In this document: in pieces, positions 51,200 through 59,670 of the stretch
How the letters are laid out: each line of letters begins with the position of its first letter
How positions within the stretch are numbered: the first letter of the stretch is position 1
Origin: JAAEPI01 sp964352625
Lineage (GTDB): Bacteria > Bacteroidota > Bacteroidia > Cytophagales > Cyclobacteriaceae
DNA length: 64,000 bases
Direction of reading: 5' to 3'
NCBI GenBank assembly: GCA_964352625.1
Contig: CAYGSD010000003.1
Coordinates: forward strand, 270,745-334,744
The notes under the pieces: generated by a model
Database searches by the model: none
Told to the model about the DNA's origin: nothing
The model's input: the letters and a program-made list of their open reading frames with translations, nothing else
Made by a program: the position numbers and the translations under genes

Positions 51200-51826
51200 A
51201 TGGATGTACAGGGAATTTTTAAGAAGAATAAAGTTTGGGTTGAGGATAAGCTAAAACTTGATCCTGACTATTTCAAAGATCTTTCAAAAGGGCAAAGCCC
51301 TGAGATTTTGTATATCGGGTGTTCTGACAGTCGTGTGACAGCAGAAGAACTTATGGGAATATCACCTGGAGAAGCGTTTGTTCATAGAAATATCGCCAAC
51401 ATGGTGCCCAATACAGATTTGAATGTGATGTCCGTGATTGATTATGCGGTGCTACATCTTAAAGTTAACCACGTGGTTGTCTGTGGACATTACTACTGCG
51501 GTGGTGTGAAGGCAGCTATGCAATCTCAGGATTTGGGTATTCTTAATCCTTGGTTACGAAACATTAGGGACGTGTATCGTACGCACAAAAACGAATTGGC
51601 AACCATCACCGACGAAGAAGAAAAGTACAAAAGATTGGTAGAGCTAAACGTGCAGGAACAATGCATAAATGTGATCAAAACGGCCGAAGTACAAAGAGCC
51701 TATCGTGATAGAGGACTGTTAGTGCATGGCTGGGTATTCGATATTCACTCCGGCAAGTTGATTGATCTTAACATCGATTTTGATAAGATTCTTGGAAATG
51801 TGATGGAGATTTATCACTTGGATTAG
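51200..51826 (+). CDS. can: Beta-class carbonic anhydrase
   Basis: 208 residues. Zinc ligands in IGCSDSRV (Cys about 40, Asp-Arg dyad) and VVCGHYYCGG (His/Cys about 95-99). This gives the Cys-Asp-Arg ... His-x-x-Cys pattern of beta carbonic anhydrases. It interconverts CO2 and bicarbonate, the substrate of biotin-dependent carboxylases, which fits its place between bioB and bioF. Ends just before a strong hairpin. Confidence 0.95.
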   Translation: MDVQGIFKKNKVWVEDKLKLDPDYFKDLSKGQSPEILYIGCSDSRVTAEELMGISPGEAFVHRNIANMVPNTDLNVMSVIDYAVLHLKVNHVVVCGHYYCGGVKAAMQSQDLGILNPWLRNIRDVYRTHKNELATITDEEEKYKRLVELNVQEQCINVIKTAEVQRAYRDRGLLVHGWVFDIHSGKLIDLNIDFDKILGNVMEIYHLD

Positions 51827-51832
51827 CTCTAG

Positions 51833-52801
51833 CTAAAACCTTTGACTAAACCGAAAGCCAACGTACCTGTGTACGTTGGCTTTTGTGTTTTCGGCGCTCC
51901 TGAAATACGCTATCATGGAGAAGTCGAAGGACGACCAAGCGAACATTGCCCCAACCCGCCACTGACGAACCCACGGAATGATTTCTTCCGTGTGGACAGA
52001 TTCTTCCCCAATCAAATTTCCCTCGATGGTGCTGTTGTAAAACACATATTCTGGACCAAAGGCAACAAATAGAATTGACTCTCGAGTCACTTCTGATTTG
52101 AATTTCTTGTGCCCAACGTTGGATCCATATAGCACAGACTCCTTCACACTGAAGAATTTCCCAACCCTCAGCATCACCTCCTGCCGTACATTCGTAAAGG
52201 CTGTTCCCGCTGCGAGATTAGACTCAGAAAGCAATTGAATGTGCTTACCACCTGCCAACACCCGAGCATATTGAAACTGCCCATTGATGATGGGTGAATC
52301 ATTGATCTGATATTTCCAGCCCTCCGGTGCACCAAAACCAAATGTCTTGTGCCAGCCTTCCTGAATCGGCTGAGCGAGCGAAGATTTCCCCATTGTCCCC
52401 AATTCCAAGCCATAAAATGTGGCACTCTTTTCATCGAAAAAGGCCAATGACCCTGAGATGGTCAGATGTCCGGCATAAGGTCTGTCGAATTGCTCTACAT
52501 CCGTCAGTGAAACGTTACTGGGCGTATAGATTCGATGATTCAGGCCAATTGACTTGATCAGTTTCTTCGTGCGAAGCGTATCCAGCACTCGGTACTTCCC
52601 ATAAGAGCCTTGGGAGTAATACTGATCCAAATACAGATTGCCGGTAAAGGCATCATTGTCTGCCTCGATCTGAATTTCCCGATCCAGGTAGCGCCCATTT
52701 TGGGCTGTGGAAAAAAAGACTGTGGAAAGGAAAAGGGATAGAAGAATCAGTCGCACTATACTTGCTTTAAGATCGGCCGCAAGAAAGACAGATGGATTCA
52801 T
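51833..52801 (-). CDS. LpxR-like outer-membrane lipid A deacylase family protein
   Basis: 322 residues from ATG 52801; GTG 52756 (starting IVRLILLSLFLSTVFFSTAQ) is an alternative that avoids a 10-base overlap with bioF. Signal peptide ends near STAQ. The N-terminal strand EIQIEADNDAFTGNLYLDQYYSQG, with conserved Asn/Asp and YYSQG, and GTMGKSSLAQPIQEGWHK match LpxR. The protein ends in a strand with terminal Phe, as expected for an outer-membrane barrel. LpxR removes the 3' acyloxyacyl group of lipid A; the activity here is unproven. It sits between bioB/can and bioF on the opposite strand. Confidence 0.75.
   Translation of the reverse strand: MNPSVFLAADLKASIVRLILLSLFLSTVFFSTAQNGRYLDREIQIEADNDAFTGNLYLDQYYSQGSYGKYRVLDTLRTKKLIKSIGLNHRIYTPSNVSLTDVEQFDRPYAGHLTISGSLAFFDEKSATFYGLELGTMGKSSLAQPIQEGWHKTFGFGAPEGWKYQINDSPIINGQFQYARVLAGGKHIQLLSESNLAAGTAFTNVRQEVMLRVGKFFSVKESVLYGSNVGHKKFKSEVTRESILFVAFGPEYVFYNSTIEGNLIGEESVHTEEIIPWVRQWRVGAMFAWSSFDFSMIAYFRSAENTKANVHRYVGFRFSQRF
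51854..51890 (+). terminator. Rho-independent terminator inside the 3' coding end of the LpxR-like gene
   Basis: Perfect 13-bp stem AAAGCCAACGTAC (51854-51866) / GTACGTTGGCTTT (51871-51883) with loop CTGT, followed on the plus strand by TTGTGTTT. It lies 27 bases after the carbonic anhydrase stop, so it can end that transcript. The same bases encode residues near the C-terminus of the convergent LpxR-like protein. Confidence 0.75.
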
Positions 52802-53895
52802 TTTTAAAAGAAAAACTAGATGAAAGGAGAGAAAAGGGATTGCTCCGAGTATTGGAATCTGGCAATTCGGGAATTGATTTTCTGTCGAATGATTATCTGG
52901 GATTAGCGAGGAATCAGGAATTAGCGGGAAGGATTCAGGATAGAGTGAGCGCCGTGGATTTTCTTCCCAATGGTGGCACGGGGAGTCGCTTGCTTGCAGG
53001 AAACCACAAATACTATGAAGAACTAGAGGTTTATCTTTCAGGTCTCTTTCAATCTGAAGCCTGCCTGACCTTCAACGCTGGTTATGCCGCTAACCAAGCC
53101 ATTGTTTCGAGTGTGGCTGGAAAAGGAGATACCATCCTCTACGATCAGTTGTCGCATGTTTGTCTCAAAGAAGGGGCCTGGCTCAGTAAAGCCGAAAGCT
53201 TTTCGTTTGCGCATAATGATGTAGCAGATTTAGAACAGAAAATGAAACGGGCGAAAGGCCGAGTCTTCGTCATTACAGAGTCTGTTTTCTCCATGGATGG
53301 CGATGAGGCGCCTCTTCGAGAAATCATTGACTTATGTAATGTGCAGGGCGCTTATCTCATCGTGGATGAAGCACACAGCACAGGTTCATTTGGTAAGTCA
53401 GGCGCTGGCTGGCTAGTGGAGAAGAACTTACATCAAGAAGTCTTCGCGCGGGTATACACCTTTGGGAAGGGAATGGGTGTGCATGGAGCCTGTGTGGCTG
53501 GTTCTCAGACGTTGATAGAATACCTGATCAACTTTGGACGATCATTCATCTACACCACATCATTGCCGCCTCATTCGGTTATCTCGATTCACGAATCTTT
53601 CAAGTTTCTGGCTGATCATCCCGAATTTAAGGATCAGCTGAATGAAAATATCAAACTGTTTAAGTCCGTGGTTTCTACGGATTCTAATACGTCTATTCAA
53701 CCCATTCAAATTCCCGGAAACGAAGAGGTGAGGAGAGTGGCGAAAGAACTCCAAGAAAAAGGTTTCAATGTGCGACCCATTGTTTCTCCTACAGTGAAGG
53801 AAGGAACGGAACGATTGAGGATCTGTTTACATGCTTTCAATACCGATGAAGAAATCACGGGACTGGCTAGCGAACTAAAAAACTACATTGGATGA
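52792..53895 (+). CDS. bioF: 8-amino-7-oxononanoate synthase
   Basis: 367 residues. PLP-dependent alpha-oxoamine synthase features: SNDYLGLARNQEL near the N-terminus, NGGTGSRLLAGNHKYYEELE, VDEAHSTGSFG (Asp/His) and the PLP Lys (about 226) in TFGKGMGVHGACVAGS. It condenses pimeloyl-thioester and alanine. First gene of a tight bioF-bioD-bioA run (4-base overlaps). Confidence 0.95.
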   Translation: MDSFLKEKLDERREKGLLRVLESGNSGIDFLSNDYLGLARNQELAGRIQDRVSAVDFLPNGGTGSRLLAGNHKYYEELEVYLSGLFQSEACLTFNAGYAANQAIVSSVAGKGDTILYDQLSHVCLKEGAWLSKAESFSFAHNDVADLEQKMKRAKGRVFVITESVFSMDGDEAPLREIIDLCNVQGAYLIVDEAHSTGSFGKSGAGWLVEKNLHQEVFARVYTFGKGMGVHGACVAGSQTLIEYLINFGRSFIYTTSLPPHSVISIHESFKFLADHPEFKDQLNENIKLFKSVVSTDSNTSIQPIQIPGNEEVRRVAKELQEKGFNVRPIVSPTVKEGTERLRICLHAFNTDEEITGLASELKNYIG

Positions 53896-54497
53896 ATTAC
53901 TTCATTACCGCCATAGGCACTGACAGTGGAAAAACGCTTGTCAGCGCCATCCTCACAGAAATGCTCCAATGCGATTATTGGAAACCAATCCAGTCTGGCG
54001 ATCCTCGAGATACCCTCACGGTTAAGTCCATGGTCTCCAATAAATTCAGCTCTTTTCACAGTGAGTCGTATCAGCTAAAAACCCCAGCCTCTCCGCATTA
54101 TTCTGCGCATGTTGATGGCGTGAATATTGAGTTAGATAAAATACTATTACCTACTAATAATGAATTAGTTATAGAAGGTGCAGGTGGGCTATTAGTTCCA
54201 ATTAATGAAGAGGAAGTAATTGCCGATTTAATTCCTCAAGTCAGAGCTGAAGTGGTGCTTGTTTCCAATCTCTACCTAGGCAGTATCAACCATACTTTGC
54301 TCACGGTCGAAGAGCTGAAGCGACGTGACCTAAAAGTCAAAGGCATCATATTCAACGGAGAATCAAATCCCTCTTCTGAAGAAATTATTCTGTCAAAGTC
54401 CGGTTATCCTTGCCTATTGAGGATTCCCAAGTTAGGCGAGGTAAACAAGGAAGTGGTGAGGAAATTGGCCAAAAAACTAAAAAAGAATTGGAAATGA
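53892..54497 (+). CDS. bioD: Dethiobiotin synthetase
   Basis: 201 residues. The P-loop FITAIGTDSGKTLVSAIL at the N-terminus, YWKPIQSGDPRDT, VIEGAGGLLVPINEE and VKGIIFNGE are family motifs. It closes the ureido ring of biotin using CO2 and ATP. Overlaps bioF stop and bioA start by 4 bases each. Confidence 0.95.
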   Translation: MNYFITAIGTDSGKTLVSAILTEMLQCDYWKPIQSGDPRDTLTVKSMVSNKFSSFHSESYQLKTPASPHYSAHVDGVNIELDKILLPTNNELVIEGAGGLLVPINEEEVIADLIPQVRAEVVLVSNLYLGSINHTLLTVEELKRRDLKVKGIIFNGESNPSSEEIILSKSGYPCLLRIPKLGEVNKEVVRKLAKKLKKNWK

Positions 54498-55744
54498 GCT
54501 GGAAGGAAACAGGAAATATTTGGCATCCATTTGGGCCCCTGAGAGGTCGTGAACCTATTCTGATAGACCGAGGTGAAGGCGCGTATCTGGTAACGAAGGA
54601 GGGTCGAAAGATCCTCGACTGTGTGTCCTCCTGGTGGGTAAATCTACACGGGCATGCCAATCCCATCATGGCCAAGGCCATTGCTGACCAAGCCAACAAG
54701 CTGGAGCAAGTCATCTTCGCTGGATTCACTCATGAGCCAGCCATTGATCTTTCAGAGAAACTACTTTCAGTTTTACCTTCGAACCAATCCAAGCTGTTTT
54801 TCTCTGATGATGGCAGTACGGCGGTGGAAGTAGCATTGAAACTAGCCATGCAATATTGGCACAACCGAGGCGCCCAACGACCTAAGATCATTGCCCTGGA
54901 AGGCGCCTACCACGGCGACACTTTTGGAGCCATGTCGGTAGCTGAGCGCAATCTATTCTCTGCACCCTTTGATGAAAAGCTCTTTGACGTGGCATTCATT
55001 CCCTTTCCTGAAGGAGATGGAGCCAATACCATTGATGCTTTTCGTGCCCACTGCAGTGACCAAACGGCCGCATTCATCTTCGAGCCGCTAGTGCAGGGAG
55101 CAGGAGGGATGCGCATTTATGACAAAGACATTCTGAATCGGCTTTTGGCAATAGCCAAGGAACATGAGGTAGTCACTATTGCCGATGAAGTGATGACCGG
55201 ATTTTACCGAACAGGGAAGTTCTTTGCCACGGACTATCTCGACCATCAGCCTGATTTGTTTTGTTTGTCCAAGGGCTTGACGGGTGGTTTCCTTCCCATG
55301 AGCATCACAAGTGTATCAGAGCGAATAGTAGCGGAGTTCGATAATGACCAGCTCCAAAAGACCTTCTGGCATGGGCATTCGTACACGGCCAATGTGCTCG
55401 CCTGTGCAGCGGCCAATGCAAGTTTTGATATTTTGACTTCCGATGATTGTCAGCAAAGAATACAAGCCATTGCAGCTGCGCATGAAGGTTTCGTGCAGGA
55501 AATGATCAATCATCCAAGACTGGCTCAAATAAAGTCTCAGGGCACGATTCTATCTATGCAAATCAGAACCGATGATGCTGGCTACACCAGCTCCATTCGC
55601 GATCATCTCTACGATTACTTTCTGGCGCGAGACATTCTACTTAGGCCACTTGGCAATGTGCTCTACATCTTGCCTCCTTACGTGATAGAGATGGAGGACC
55701 TGAAGCGGGTGTATGGAGAAATCAAGAGATTTCTAGTATCATGA
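54494..55744 (+). CDS. bioA: Adenosylmethionine-8-amino-7-oxononanoate aminotransferase
   Basis: 416 residues from ATG 54494 (MSWKETGNIWHPFGPL), overlapping the bioD TGA by 4 bases; an upstream start would lie inside bioD. Conserved parts: LDCVSSWWVNLHGHANP (aromatic substrate pocket), SDDGSTAVEVALKLAMQYW, YHGDTFGAMSV, IADEVMTGFYRTGKFFA (Asp) and the PLP Lys (about 259) in LSKGLTGGFLPMSIT. It converts 7-keto- to 7,8-diaminopelargonate using SAM. No bioC or bioH is seen in the window. Confidence 0.96.
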   Translation: MSWKETGNIWHPFGPLRGREPILIDRGEGAYLVTKEGRKILDCVSSWWVNLHGHANPIMAKAIADQANKLEQVIFAGFTHEPAIDLSEKLLSVLPSNQSKLFFSDDGSTAVEVALKLAMQYWHNRGAQRPKIIALEGAYHGDTFGAMSVAERNLFSAPFDEKLFDVAFIPFPEGDGANTIDAFRAHCSDQTAAFIFEPLVQGAGGMRIYDKDILNRLLAIAKEHEVVTIADEVMTGFYRTGKFFATDYLDHQPDLFCLSKGLTGGFLPMSITSVSERIVAEFDNDQLQKTFWHGHSYTANVLACAAANASFDILTSDDCQQRIQAIAAAHEGFVQEMINHPRLAQIKSQGTILSMQIRTDDAGYTSSIRDHLYDYFLARDILLRPLGNVLYILPPYVIEMEDLKRVYGEIKRFLVS

Positions 55745-55763
55745 ACCCTTTCATTAAAAAAAA

Positions 55764-55791
55764 AATCCCCTCGAAATAAATCGGGAGGATT
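55764..55791. terminator. Bidirectional terminator between bioA and the serine hydrolase gene
   Basis: AATCCCCTCG (55764-55773) pairs with CGGGAGGATT (55782-55791) with one mismatch and one G-T pair; loop of 8 bases. On the minus strand it is followed by a run of nine T residues (strong terminator for the convergent gene); on plus the downstream ATTTT tract is weaker. Confidence 0.7.
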
Positions 55792-55815
55792 CGGATTTTG
55801 ATCAATAGTCATTCA

Positions 55816-56991
55816 CTACGATGGTTCAAAAATCATTTCCATTAATTCATCAGTGAGGTCTTCACGGATTTCGAAGATTTCATCGCTCACTCCATTGATG
55901 GAGTGCATAATCGTTACACCACTATCAGGGAAATGCCAGGCTATAGTAAGGAAACCATAAACGGCACCTGTGTGCCCGTAAGCCTTTCCATAAGGTGTTT
56001 CAAATACCTCAAAACCGTGACCGTTCCCTTCATGGTAGAATCCCTTCCAGTCCTCTGGTAACTCAAATTCATCTTTCATGATGCTGAGTGACTCTTCTGA
56101 GATCACATTGCCTGCAAGCAATTGCTCTATGAAGATGCCAAGGTCTAGCATGGTGGTGACCATACCACCATCGCCGGTGGCCAGGTCATAGTGATACCAA
56201 AACTCTGACATGATCAATTTGCCATTACCATGAACGTCCAAATAGCCTTTTGGAGTCCCGTTAGGAAGGTGGTCCTGACTATTTCCGATGAAAACTGAAC
56301 TAAGGTTTAGAGGCTCAAAGATTTCCATCATGGAAAATTCAGCCAATGTCTGTCCTGAGAGTTCCTCTACGAGTAATCCCAGTAATACAAAGTTGGTGTT
56401 GGAATACGCATAGGTCTTGCCGGGTTCGTGATCCGGAGACTTACCATAGGCGAATTCCAATTTTTCTTGTGGTGTTCCTGACTTATAGGGTTCATTGACA
56501 CTTGTCAATTCCCACTTGATGGGGTTGAGGTAATCGTAGAGCCCACTGGTATGATTTAGCAATTGCTTGATGGTGACTTTCTTGGCATTCTCGATCTTGT
56601 CCATGTATTCACCGCTCAAGTAATCGGAAAGCTTATCATTGATATCGAGTTTGCCTTGATCTCTCAGCTTGAAAATGGCAGTAGCAGTAGCCACCTTGGA
56701 AACACTGGCCACTATCATTCGGTGGCATGGCAGCAATGGCACGTTATTGTGAATGTCCGCCTTTCCTGCTGCACCCACCCAGCTGTTGCCATCTTGGGTG
56801 CGTACCATGAGGCTCAGTCCGGGAAGGCCTTCTCTCACTTTTTCTTCTACAAAAGCCTGTAGTTCATCGGCTCTTGGGTGCTGAGGGATGTCTGCCTGAT
56901 TTACGCAATCATAATCTTCAGGAGCAAGGTCTTCCAGATTGGAGCAGGAAGAAATGATTAATATCGATAGGAGTAATAATGTGTATTTCAT
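55816..56991 (-). CDS. Serine hydrolase (beta-lactamase/class C-like), lipoprotein
   Basis: 391 residues. Lipobox signal MKYTLLLLSILIISSC (Cys16). Catalytic SxxK is S96-V-S-K99 (in IVASVSKVATATA), the second motif YAYSNTNFVLLG (Tyr/Asn about 193) and the third motif HTGAVYG near 340. The class covers esterases, D-amino peptidases and penicillin-binding relatives; the substrate is unknown. It may share a transcript with the barrel protein gene upstream (2-base gap). Confidence 0.88.
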   Translation of the reverse strand: MKYTLLLLSILIISSCSNLEDLAPEDYDCVNQADIPQHPRADELQAFVEEKVREGLPGLSLMVRTQDGNSWVGAAGKADIHNNVPLLPCHRMIVASVSKVATATAIFKLRDQGKLDINDKLSDYLSGEYMDKIENAKKVTIKQLLNHTSGLYDYLNPIKWELTSVNEPYKSGTPQEKLEFAYGKSPDHEPGKTYAYSNTNFVLLGLLVEELSGQTLAEFSMMEIFEPLNLSSVFIGNSQDHLPNGTPKGYLDVHGNGKLIMSEFWYHYDLATGDGGMVTTMLDLGIFIEQLLAGNVISEESLSIMKDEFELPEDWKGFYHEGNGHGFEVFETPYGKAYGHTGAVYGFLTIAWHFPDSGVTIMHSINGVSDEIFEIREDLTDELMEMIFEPS

Positions 56992-56993
56992 CT

Positions 56994-57590
56994 TTAGAAT
57001 AGTAGAGTTTTGAGGCCTAGGCCAATGAATGTGTGAGGAACAACTGGAACTCCGGCTGCCGGAGCAAAAGGCCCCTCAACTAAGATTTGATAGTCTAGAA
57101 AAAGATCTATGGTTTCTGATGATCCCATAGTGATGATGGGATATTCCATCCCGAGTGTAACACCAGCTAATCCAGTTGGCCTGCCAAAGTCCTTTACTTG
57201 CTGAAATTCTCCGTTTTTGTGTTCGTAGATTCCCGTAGGGGAGAAGGTGTGCAAATAACCCAGTCTAGGTCCCCACCTGAGTACAAGCTTTTCTTTTATT
57301 GGATAGGCGTAGTTAAGGCCTGCTAACAGAAATAGTCCGGTTTGGAAATAGTCGTGGTGGTAGAAGCCCGCTTCCAGAGATAGTAACTTGGTACTGTTGC
57401 GCCGCACCTTCAGAACCTTATCTGCGACCACTGACACACCGGGATGATAGGGCCCTGAGAAGTTGTCAAGTGAGGGATAGAAAAATGATTCTTTGAACGT
57501 GGAGACACCCAGCCTCCAAGTCTTTTGAGCGTTGGCCATTTGCAGAGCTATGACTGTGCAAATGGCGATTGTTAAGATTGTCCTCTTCAT
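56994..57590 (-). CDS. Hypothetical outer-membrane barrel protein, 198 residues
   Basis: Signal peptide MKRTILTIAICTVIALQMANAQ, then beta-strand-rich sequence (WRLGVSTFKESFF, LLSLEAGFYHHDYFQTGLFLLAGLNYAYP, LVLRWGPRLGYLHTF, GLAGVTLGMEYPIITMG) ending with a short strand. Probably a small outer-membrane barrel. Not recognised. The next gene on the same strand is the lipoprotein serine hydrolase, two bases away. Confidence 0.6.
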   Translation of the reverse strand: MKRTILTIAICTVIALQMANAQKTWRLGVSTFKESFFYPSLDNFSGPYHPGVSVVADKVLKVRRNSTKLLSLEAGFYHHDYFQTGLFLLAGLNYAYPIKEKLVLRWGPRLGYLHTFSPTGIYEHKNGEFQQVKDFGRPTGLAGVTLGMEYPIITMGSSETIDLFLDYQILVEGPFAPAAGVPVVPHTFIGLGLKTLLF

Positions 57591-58105
57591 GTAGTTTATT
57601 GATTTGCCCTAAAGACTAAGGATTCTGACAATGGTTTCCCAAATCATCGATTTAGGGCTGAGACTTCTTGCCATTGTCTGGATTCGCATTTAACATGATT
57701 CTTTAAACGACCATAATTAGGTTAAATACTCACTGTGCTCATACTAAGGGAATTCCTAAGGAGGTAGCTATAATATACAGAGCGTTATGTTGAGTAAGCT
57801 TCGGTCCCGATAACTATCGGGAGAGCTGGCCTACTAATTTATCTTTAGAGTTTCTCTTCCGCGAGGCTTAGGAAATCCGAGGGCAGGCAAAAGAGTTTTT
57901 CTTATTGGGTAGGGGATGGAGCACTCCTTGGACAGCAATAGCCTTTGCGTTGGATTTTGAAAGGAGGCAAATGTGTGTGGAATAGCATGGAAACTATAAC
58001 GATTTCAATAACTTTATAATAGGCCAGCAAAGAAATTATATTCTCCATTACTGGTTAGAAAACAAAGGTCGAATAGATACTCAATTAAATTACTTGAACT
58101 CAGCA
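57591..58105. other. Gene-free stretch of about 515 bases
   Basis: No start-containing frame longer than a few dozen codons was seen. It holds one 18-bp inverted repeat (57805-57822). A stretch from about 57870 is open for about 39 codons but has no start, and AGGAGG before a 4-codon ATG frame (57962-57985) stands out. It may contain the promoters of the flanking divergent genes, but no clear TAnnTTTG pair was found. Confidence 0.4.
57805..57822. repeat. 18-bp inverted repeat TCCCGATA-AC-TATCGGGA
   Basis: Perfect 8-bp arms around two bases. Similar TCCCGATAGCTATCGGGA words are, as far as I recall, frequent intergenic repeats in Bacteroidota genomes; I see one copy here. A count of this word across the genome would show whether it is a dispersed repeat family. 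Confidence 0.45.
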
Positions 58106-59389
58106 ATGAAAAAGAATTTGATTATCTCCATTCTAGCATTCCTCATGATAATAGGATGTCAAAGTAAAAGCGAGCAACGTACGCTGAAGCTAAATTCAAG
58201 AATTTCTGTACATGGTGAAGTTTCAGCATCTGAACCCAATTTTATCAAGATATCATTGCTTGAAATCCAAGACACTACTAATTCATCTTCGTTCAAATAT
58301 CCGGTAGGCGGAAATCACGTCTCAGTATATTTTAATCAAGGGAGGATAAAATATGATATCCTAGATATAAATTATGATGCCATAGACGACATCATTTTAT
58401 ATAGGCAAGCCGGAAGTCGGGACAATAGCGGACGGGCCGTTTGGCTGTCCAATAGTGATGGCACATTTAGGTACGATAGCATCTTTCAAAATGCTAGAAT
58501 TAAGCGAGTACCACATCTCAAAACGCTAATTGTTGAGGAGTATGAAAAGAGCTATGGAATCAAAACTTTTTATAAAGGCGAAAATTCACAATTAGTTCGT
58601 ACAAAACGAACCAAAGAAAATGACGGTATCACCTATGTATATGAACCAAACGGCAATGACTGGAAATGGACTGAAGAATGGCGAAAATCCCGAATCAGTG
58701 AGTATGTAAGTACTGAAGCACATTTTAAAGTTGAAAGGGGTTCCAAAATTCTAACTGATTCGATCAAAATACTCTCTGGAGTAAGACATGGAGATCCGTT
58801 AATAATTTCAAAACGGGGTATAATTAAAAGAGGTGATTTTATAAGCCAAATTCGATTTCTGTTCAGTGATCACCCAGATGACAGACGGCTTGAATTTCAG
58901 CAAGTGATCAAGACGGATTCGAGTTGGCTTCAGTATGAGGAATCATGTTGGGATTCCCTTCCCGGAATTCAAATTTTACCGTTTCCTGCTGACTTTAAGT
59001 TTGTCACTTATAAAAATAAGCCTTTTGGTTCCCATGGTTTTGATAATAGGACATTTGAAAATTTTCCAAAGATATTTTTTATGCATGATGGCATATTTAA
59101 AATAGAGCAAATTGAATATGAGAATTACAATGAAAAATTTATTTTGACACTAATCAATGCTGAGGGAACCACGAGAAAAATTCAGCTTGAGAAACGTGAT
59201 GACACTTGGTATGCACGCAGTACGTCAGATGAGCAGGATTGGGGGAATTTAACCAATGAACTTCGATCTAAGTATTTCATGGATATTAATAAGGCCAGTT
59301 TATTAACTATGCATACGGATACCTGTAATTTCGAATACTACTATGATTATGCGGAAGAAGAATATTATGAAGATGCCACTGACCTGTGA
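58106..59389 (+). CDS. Lipoprotein, hypothetical, 427 residues
   Basis: Starts at ATG 58106; a TTG 12 bases upstream is possible. Lipobox signal KKNLIISILAFLMIIGC, then a long soluble domain rich in Asn, Glu, Ser, Lys and Ile with no known motif. The segment DILDINYDAIDDIILYRQ has an acidic repeat-like look similar to calcium-binding or FG-GAP-type loops, but only one unit is seen. The C-terminus is very acidic and Tyr-rich (YYYDYAEEEYYEDATD). Codon use looks more AT-rich than the core genes, so it may be accessory. Confidence 0.6.
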   Translation: MKKNLIISILAFLMIIGCQSKSEQRTLKLNSRISVHGEVSASEPNFIKISLLEIQDTTNSSSFKYPVGGNHVSVYFNQGRIKYDILDINYDAIDDIILYRQAGSRDNSGRAVWLSNSDGTFRYDSIFQNARIKRVPHLKTLIVEEYEKSYGIKTFYKGENSQLVRTKRTKENDGITYVYEPNGNDWKWTEEWRKSRISEYVSTEAHFKVERGSKILTDSIKILSGVRHGDPLIISKRGIIKRGDFISQIRFLFSDHPDDRRLEFQQVIKTDSSWLQYEESCWDSLPGIQILPFPADFKFVTYKNKPFGSHGFDNRTFENFPKIFFMHDGIFKIEQIEYENYNEKFILTLINAEGTTRKIQLEKRDDTWYARSTSDEQDWGNLTNELRSKYFMDINKASLLTMHTDTCNFEYYYDYAEEEYYEDATDL

Positions 59390-59670
59390 TAGTTTACTAA
59401 GATCCGCAACGGCTACTTAAAATAACGGTTATTATAACACAGCTGCCTTGAAGTTCCGTAGGCCACTTAGAATTAGGAATAGATGCAGTAACGTCCAATA
59501 CTTCCGGCGACAGACGGTTAACATAATATGATTATAACATCAAAATGGTTGATTTGCCATAAAACAGCCCCAATAGCCTAAAGTCTATTTTGTGTTATAA
59601 TATATATTATGTTAAGTATTAATTTTTGAATACTACCCTTGCCAGTATATCTTGCTTTAAAATCCTATTT
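59390..59670. other. AT-rich intergenic stretch
   Basis: Contains a 14-base perfect palindrome ATAATATATATTAT (59597-59610) and scattered short repeats of GTTATAAT (59429, 59594). TACCCTTG at 59634-59641 is one base from a TAnnTTTG box. No gene seen. Confidence 0.35.

Noticed and set aside
57880..57985. Open stretch of about 39 codons before TAG at 57983
   Set aside because: No start codon and no recognised motif; not enough to call a gene or a remnant.
59426..59610. AT-rich repeats (GTTATAAT and ATAATATATATTAT) as an origin or att site
   Set aside because: No DnaA-box cluster, integrase or flanking direct repeat was found.
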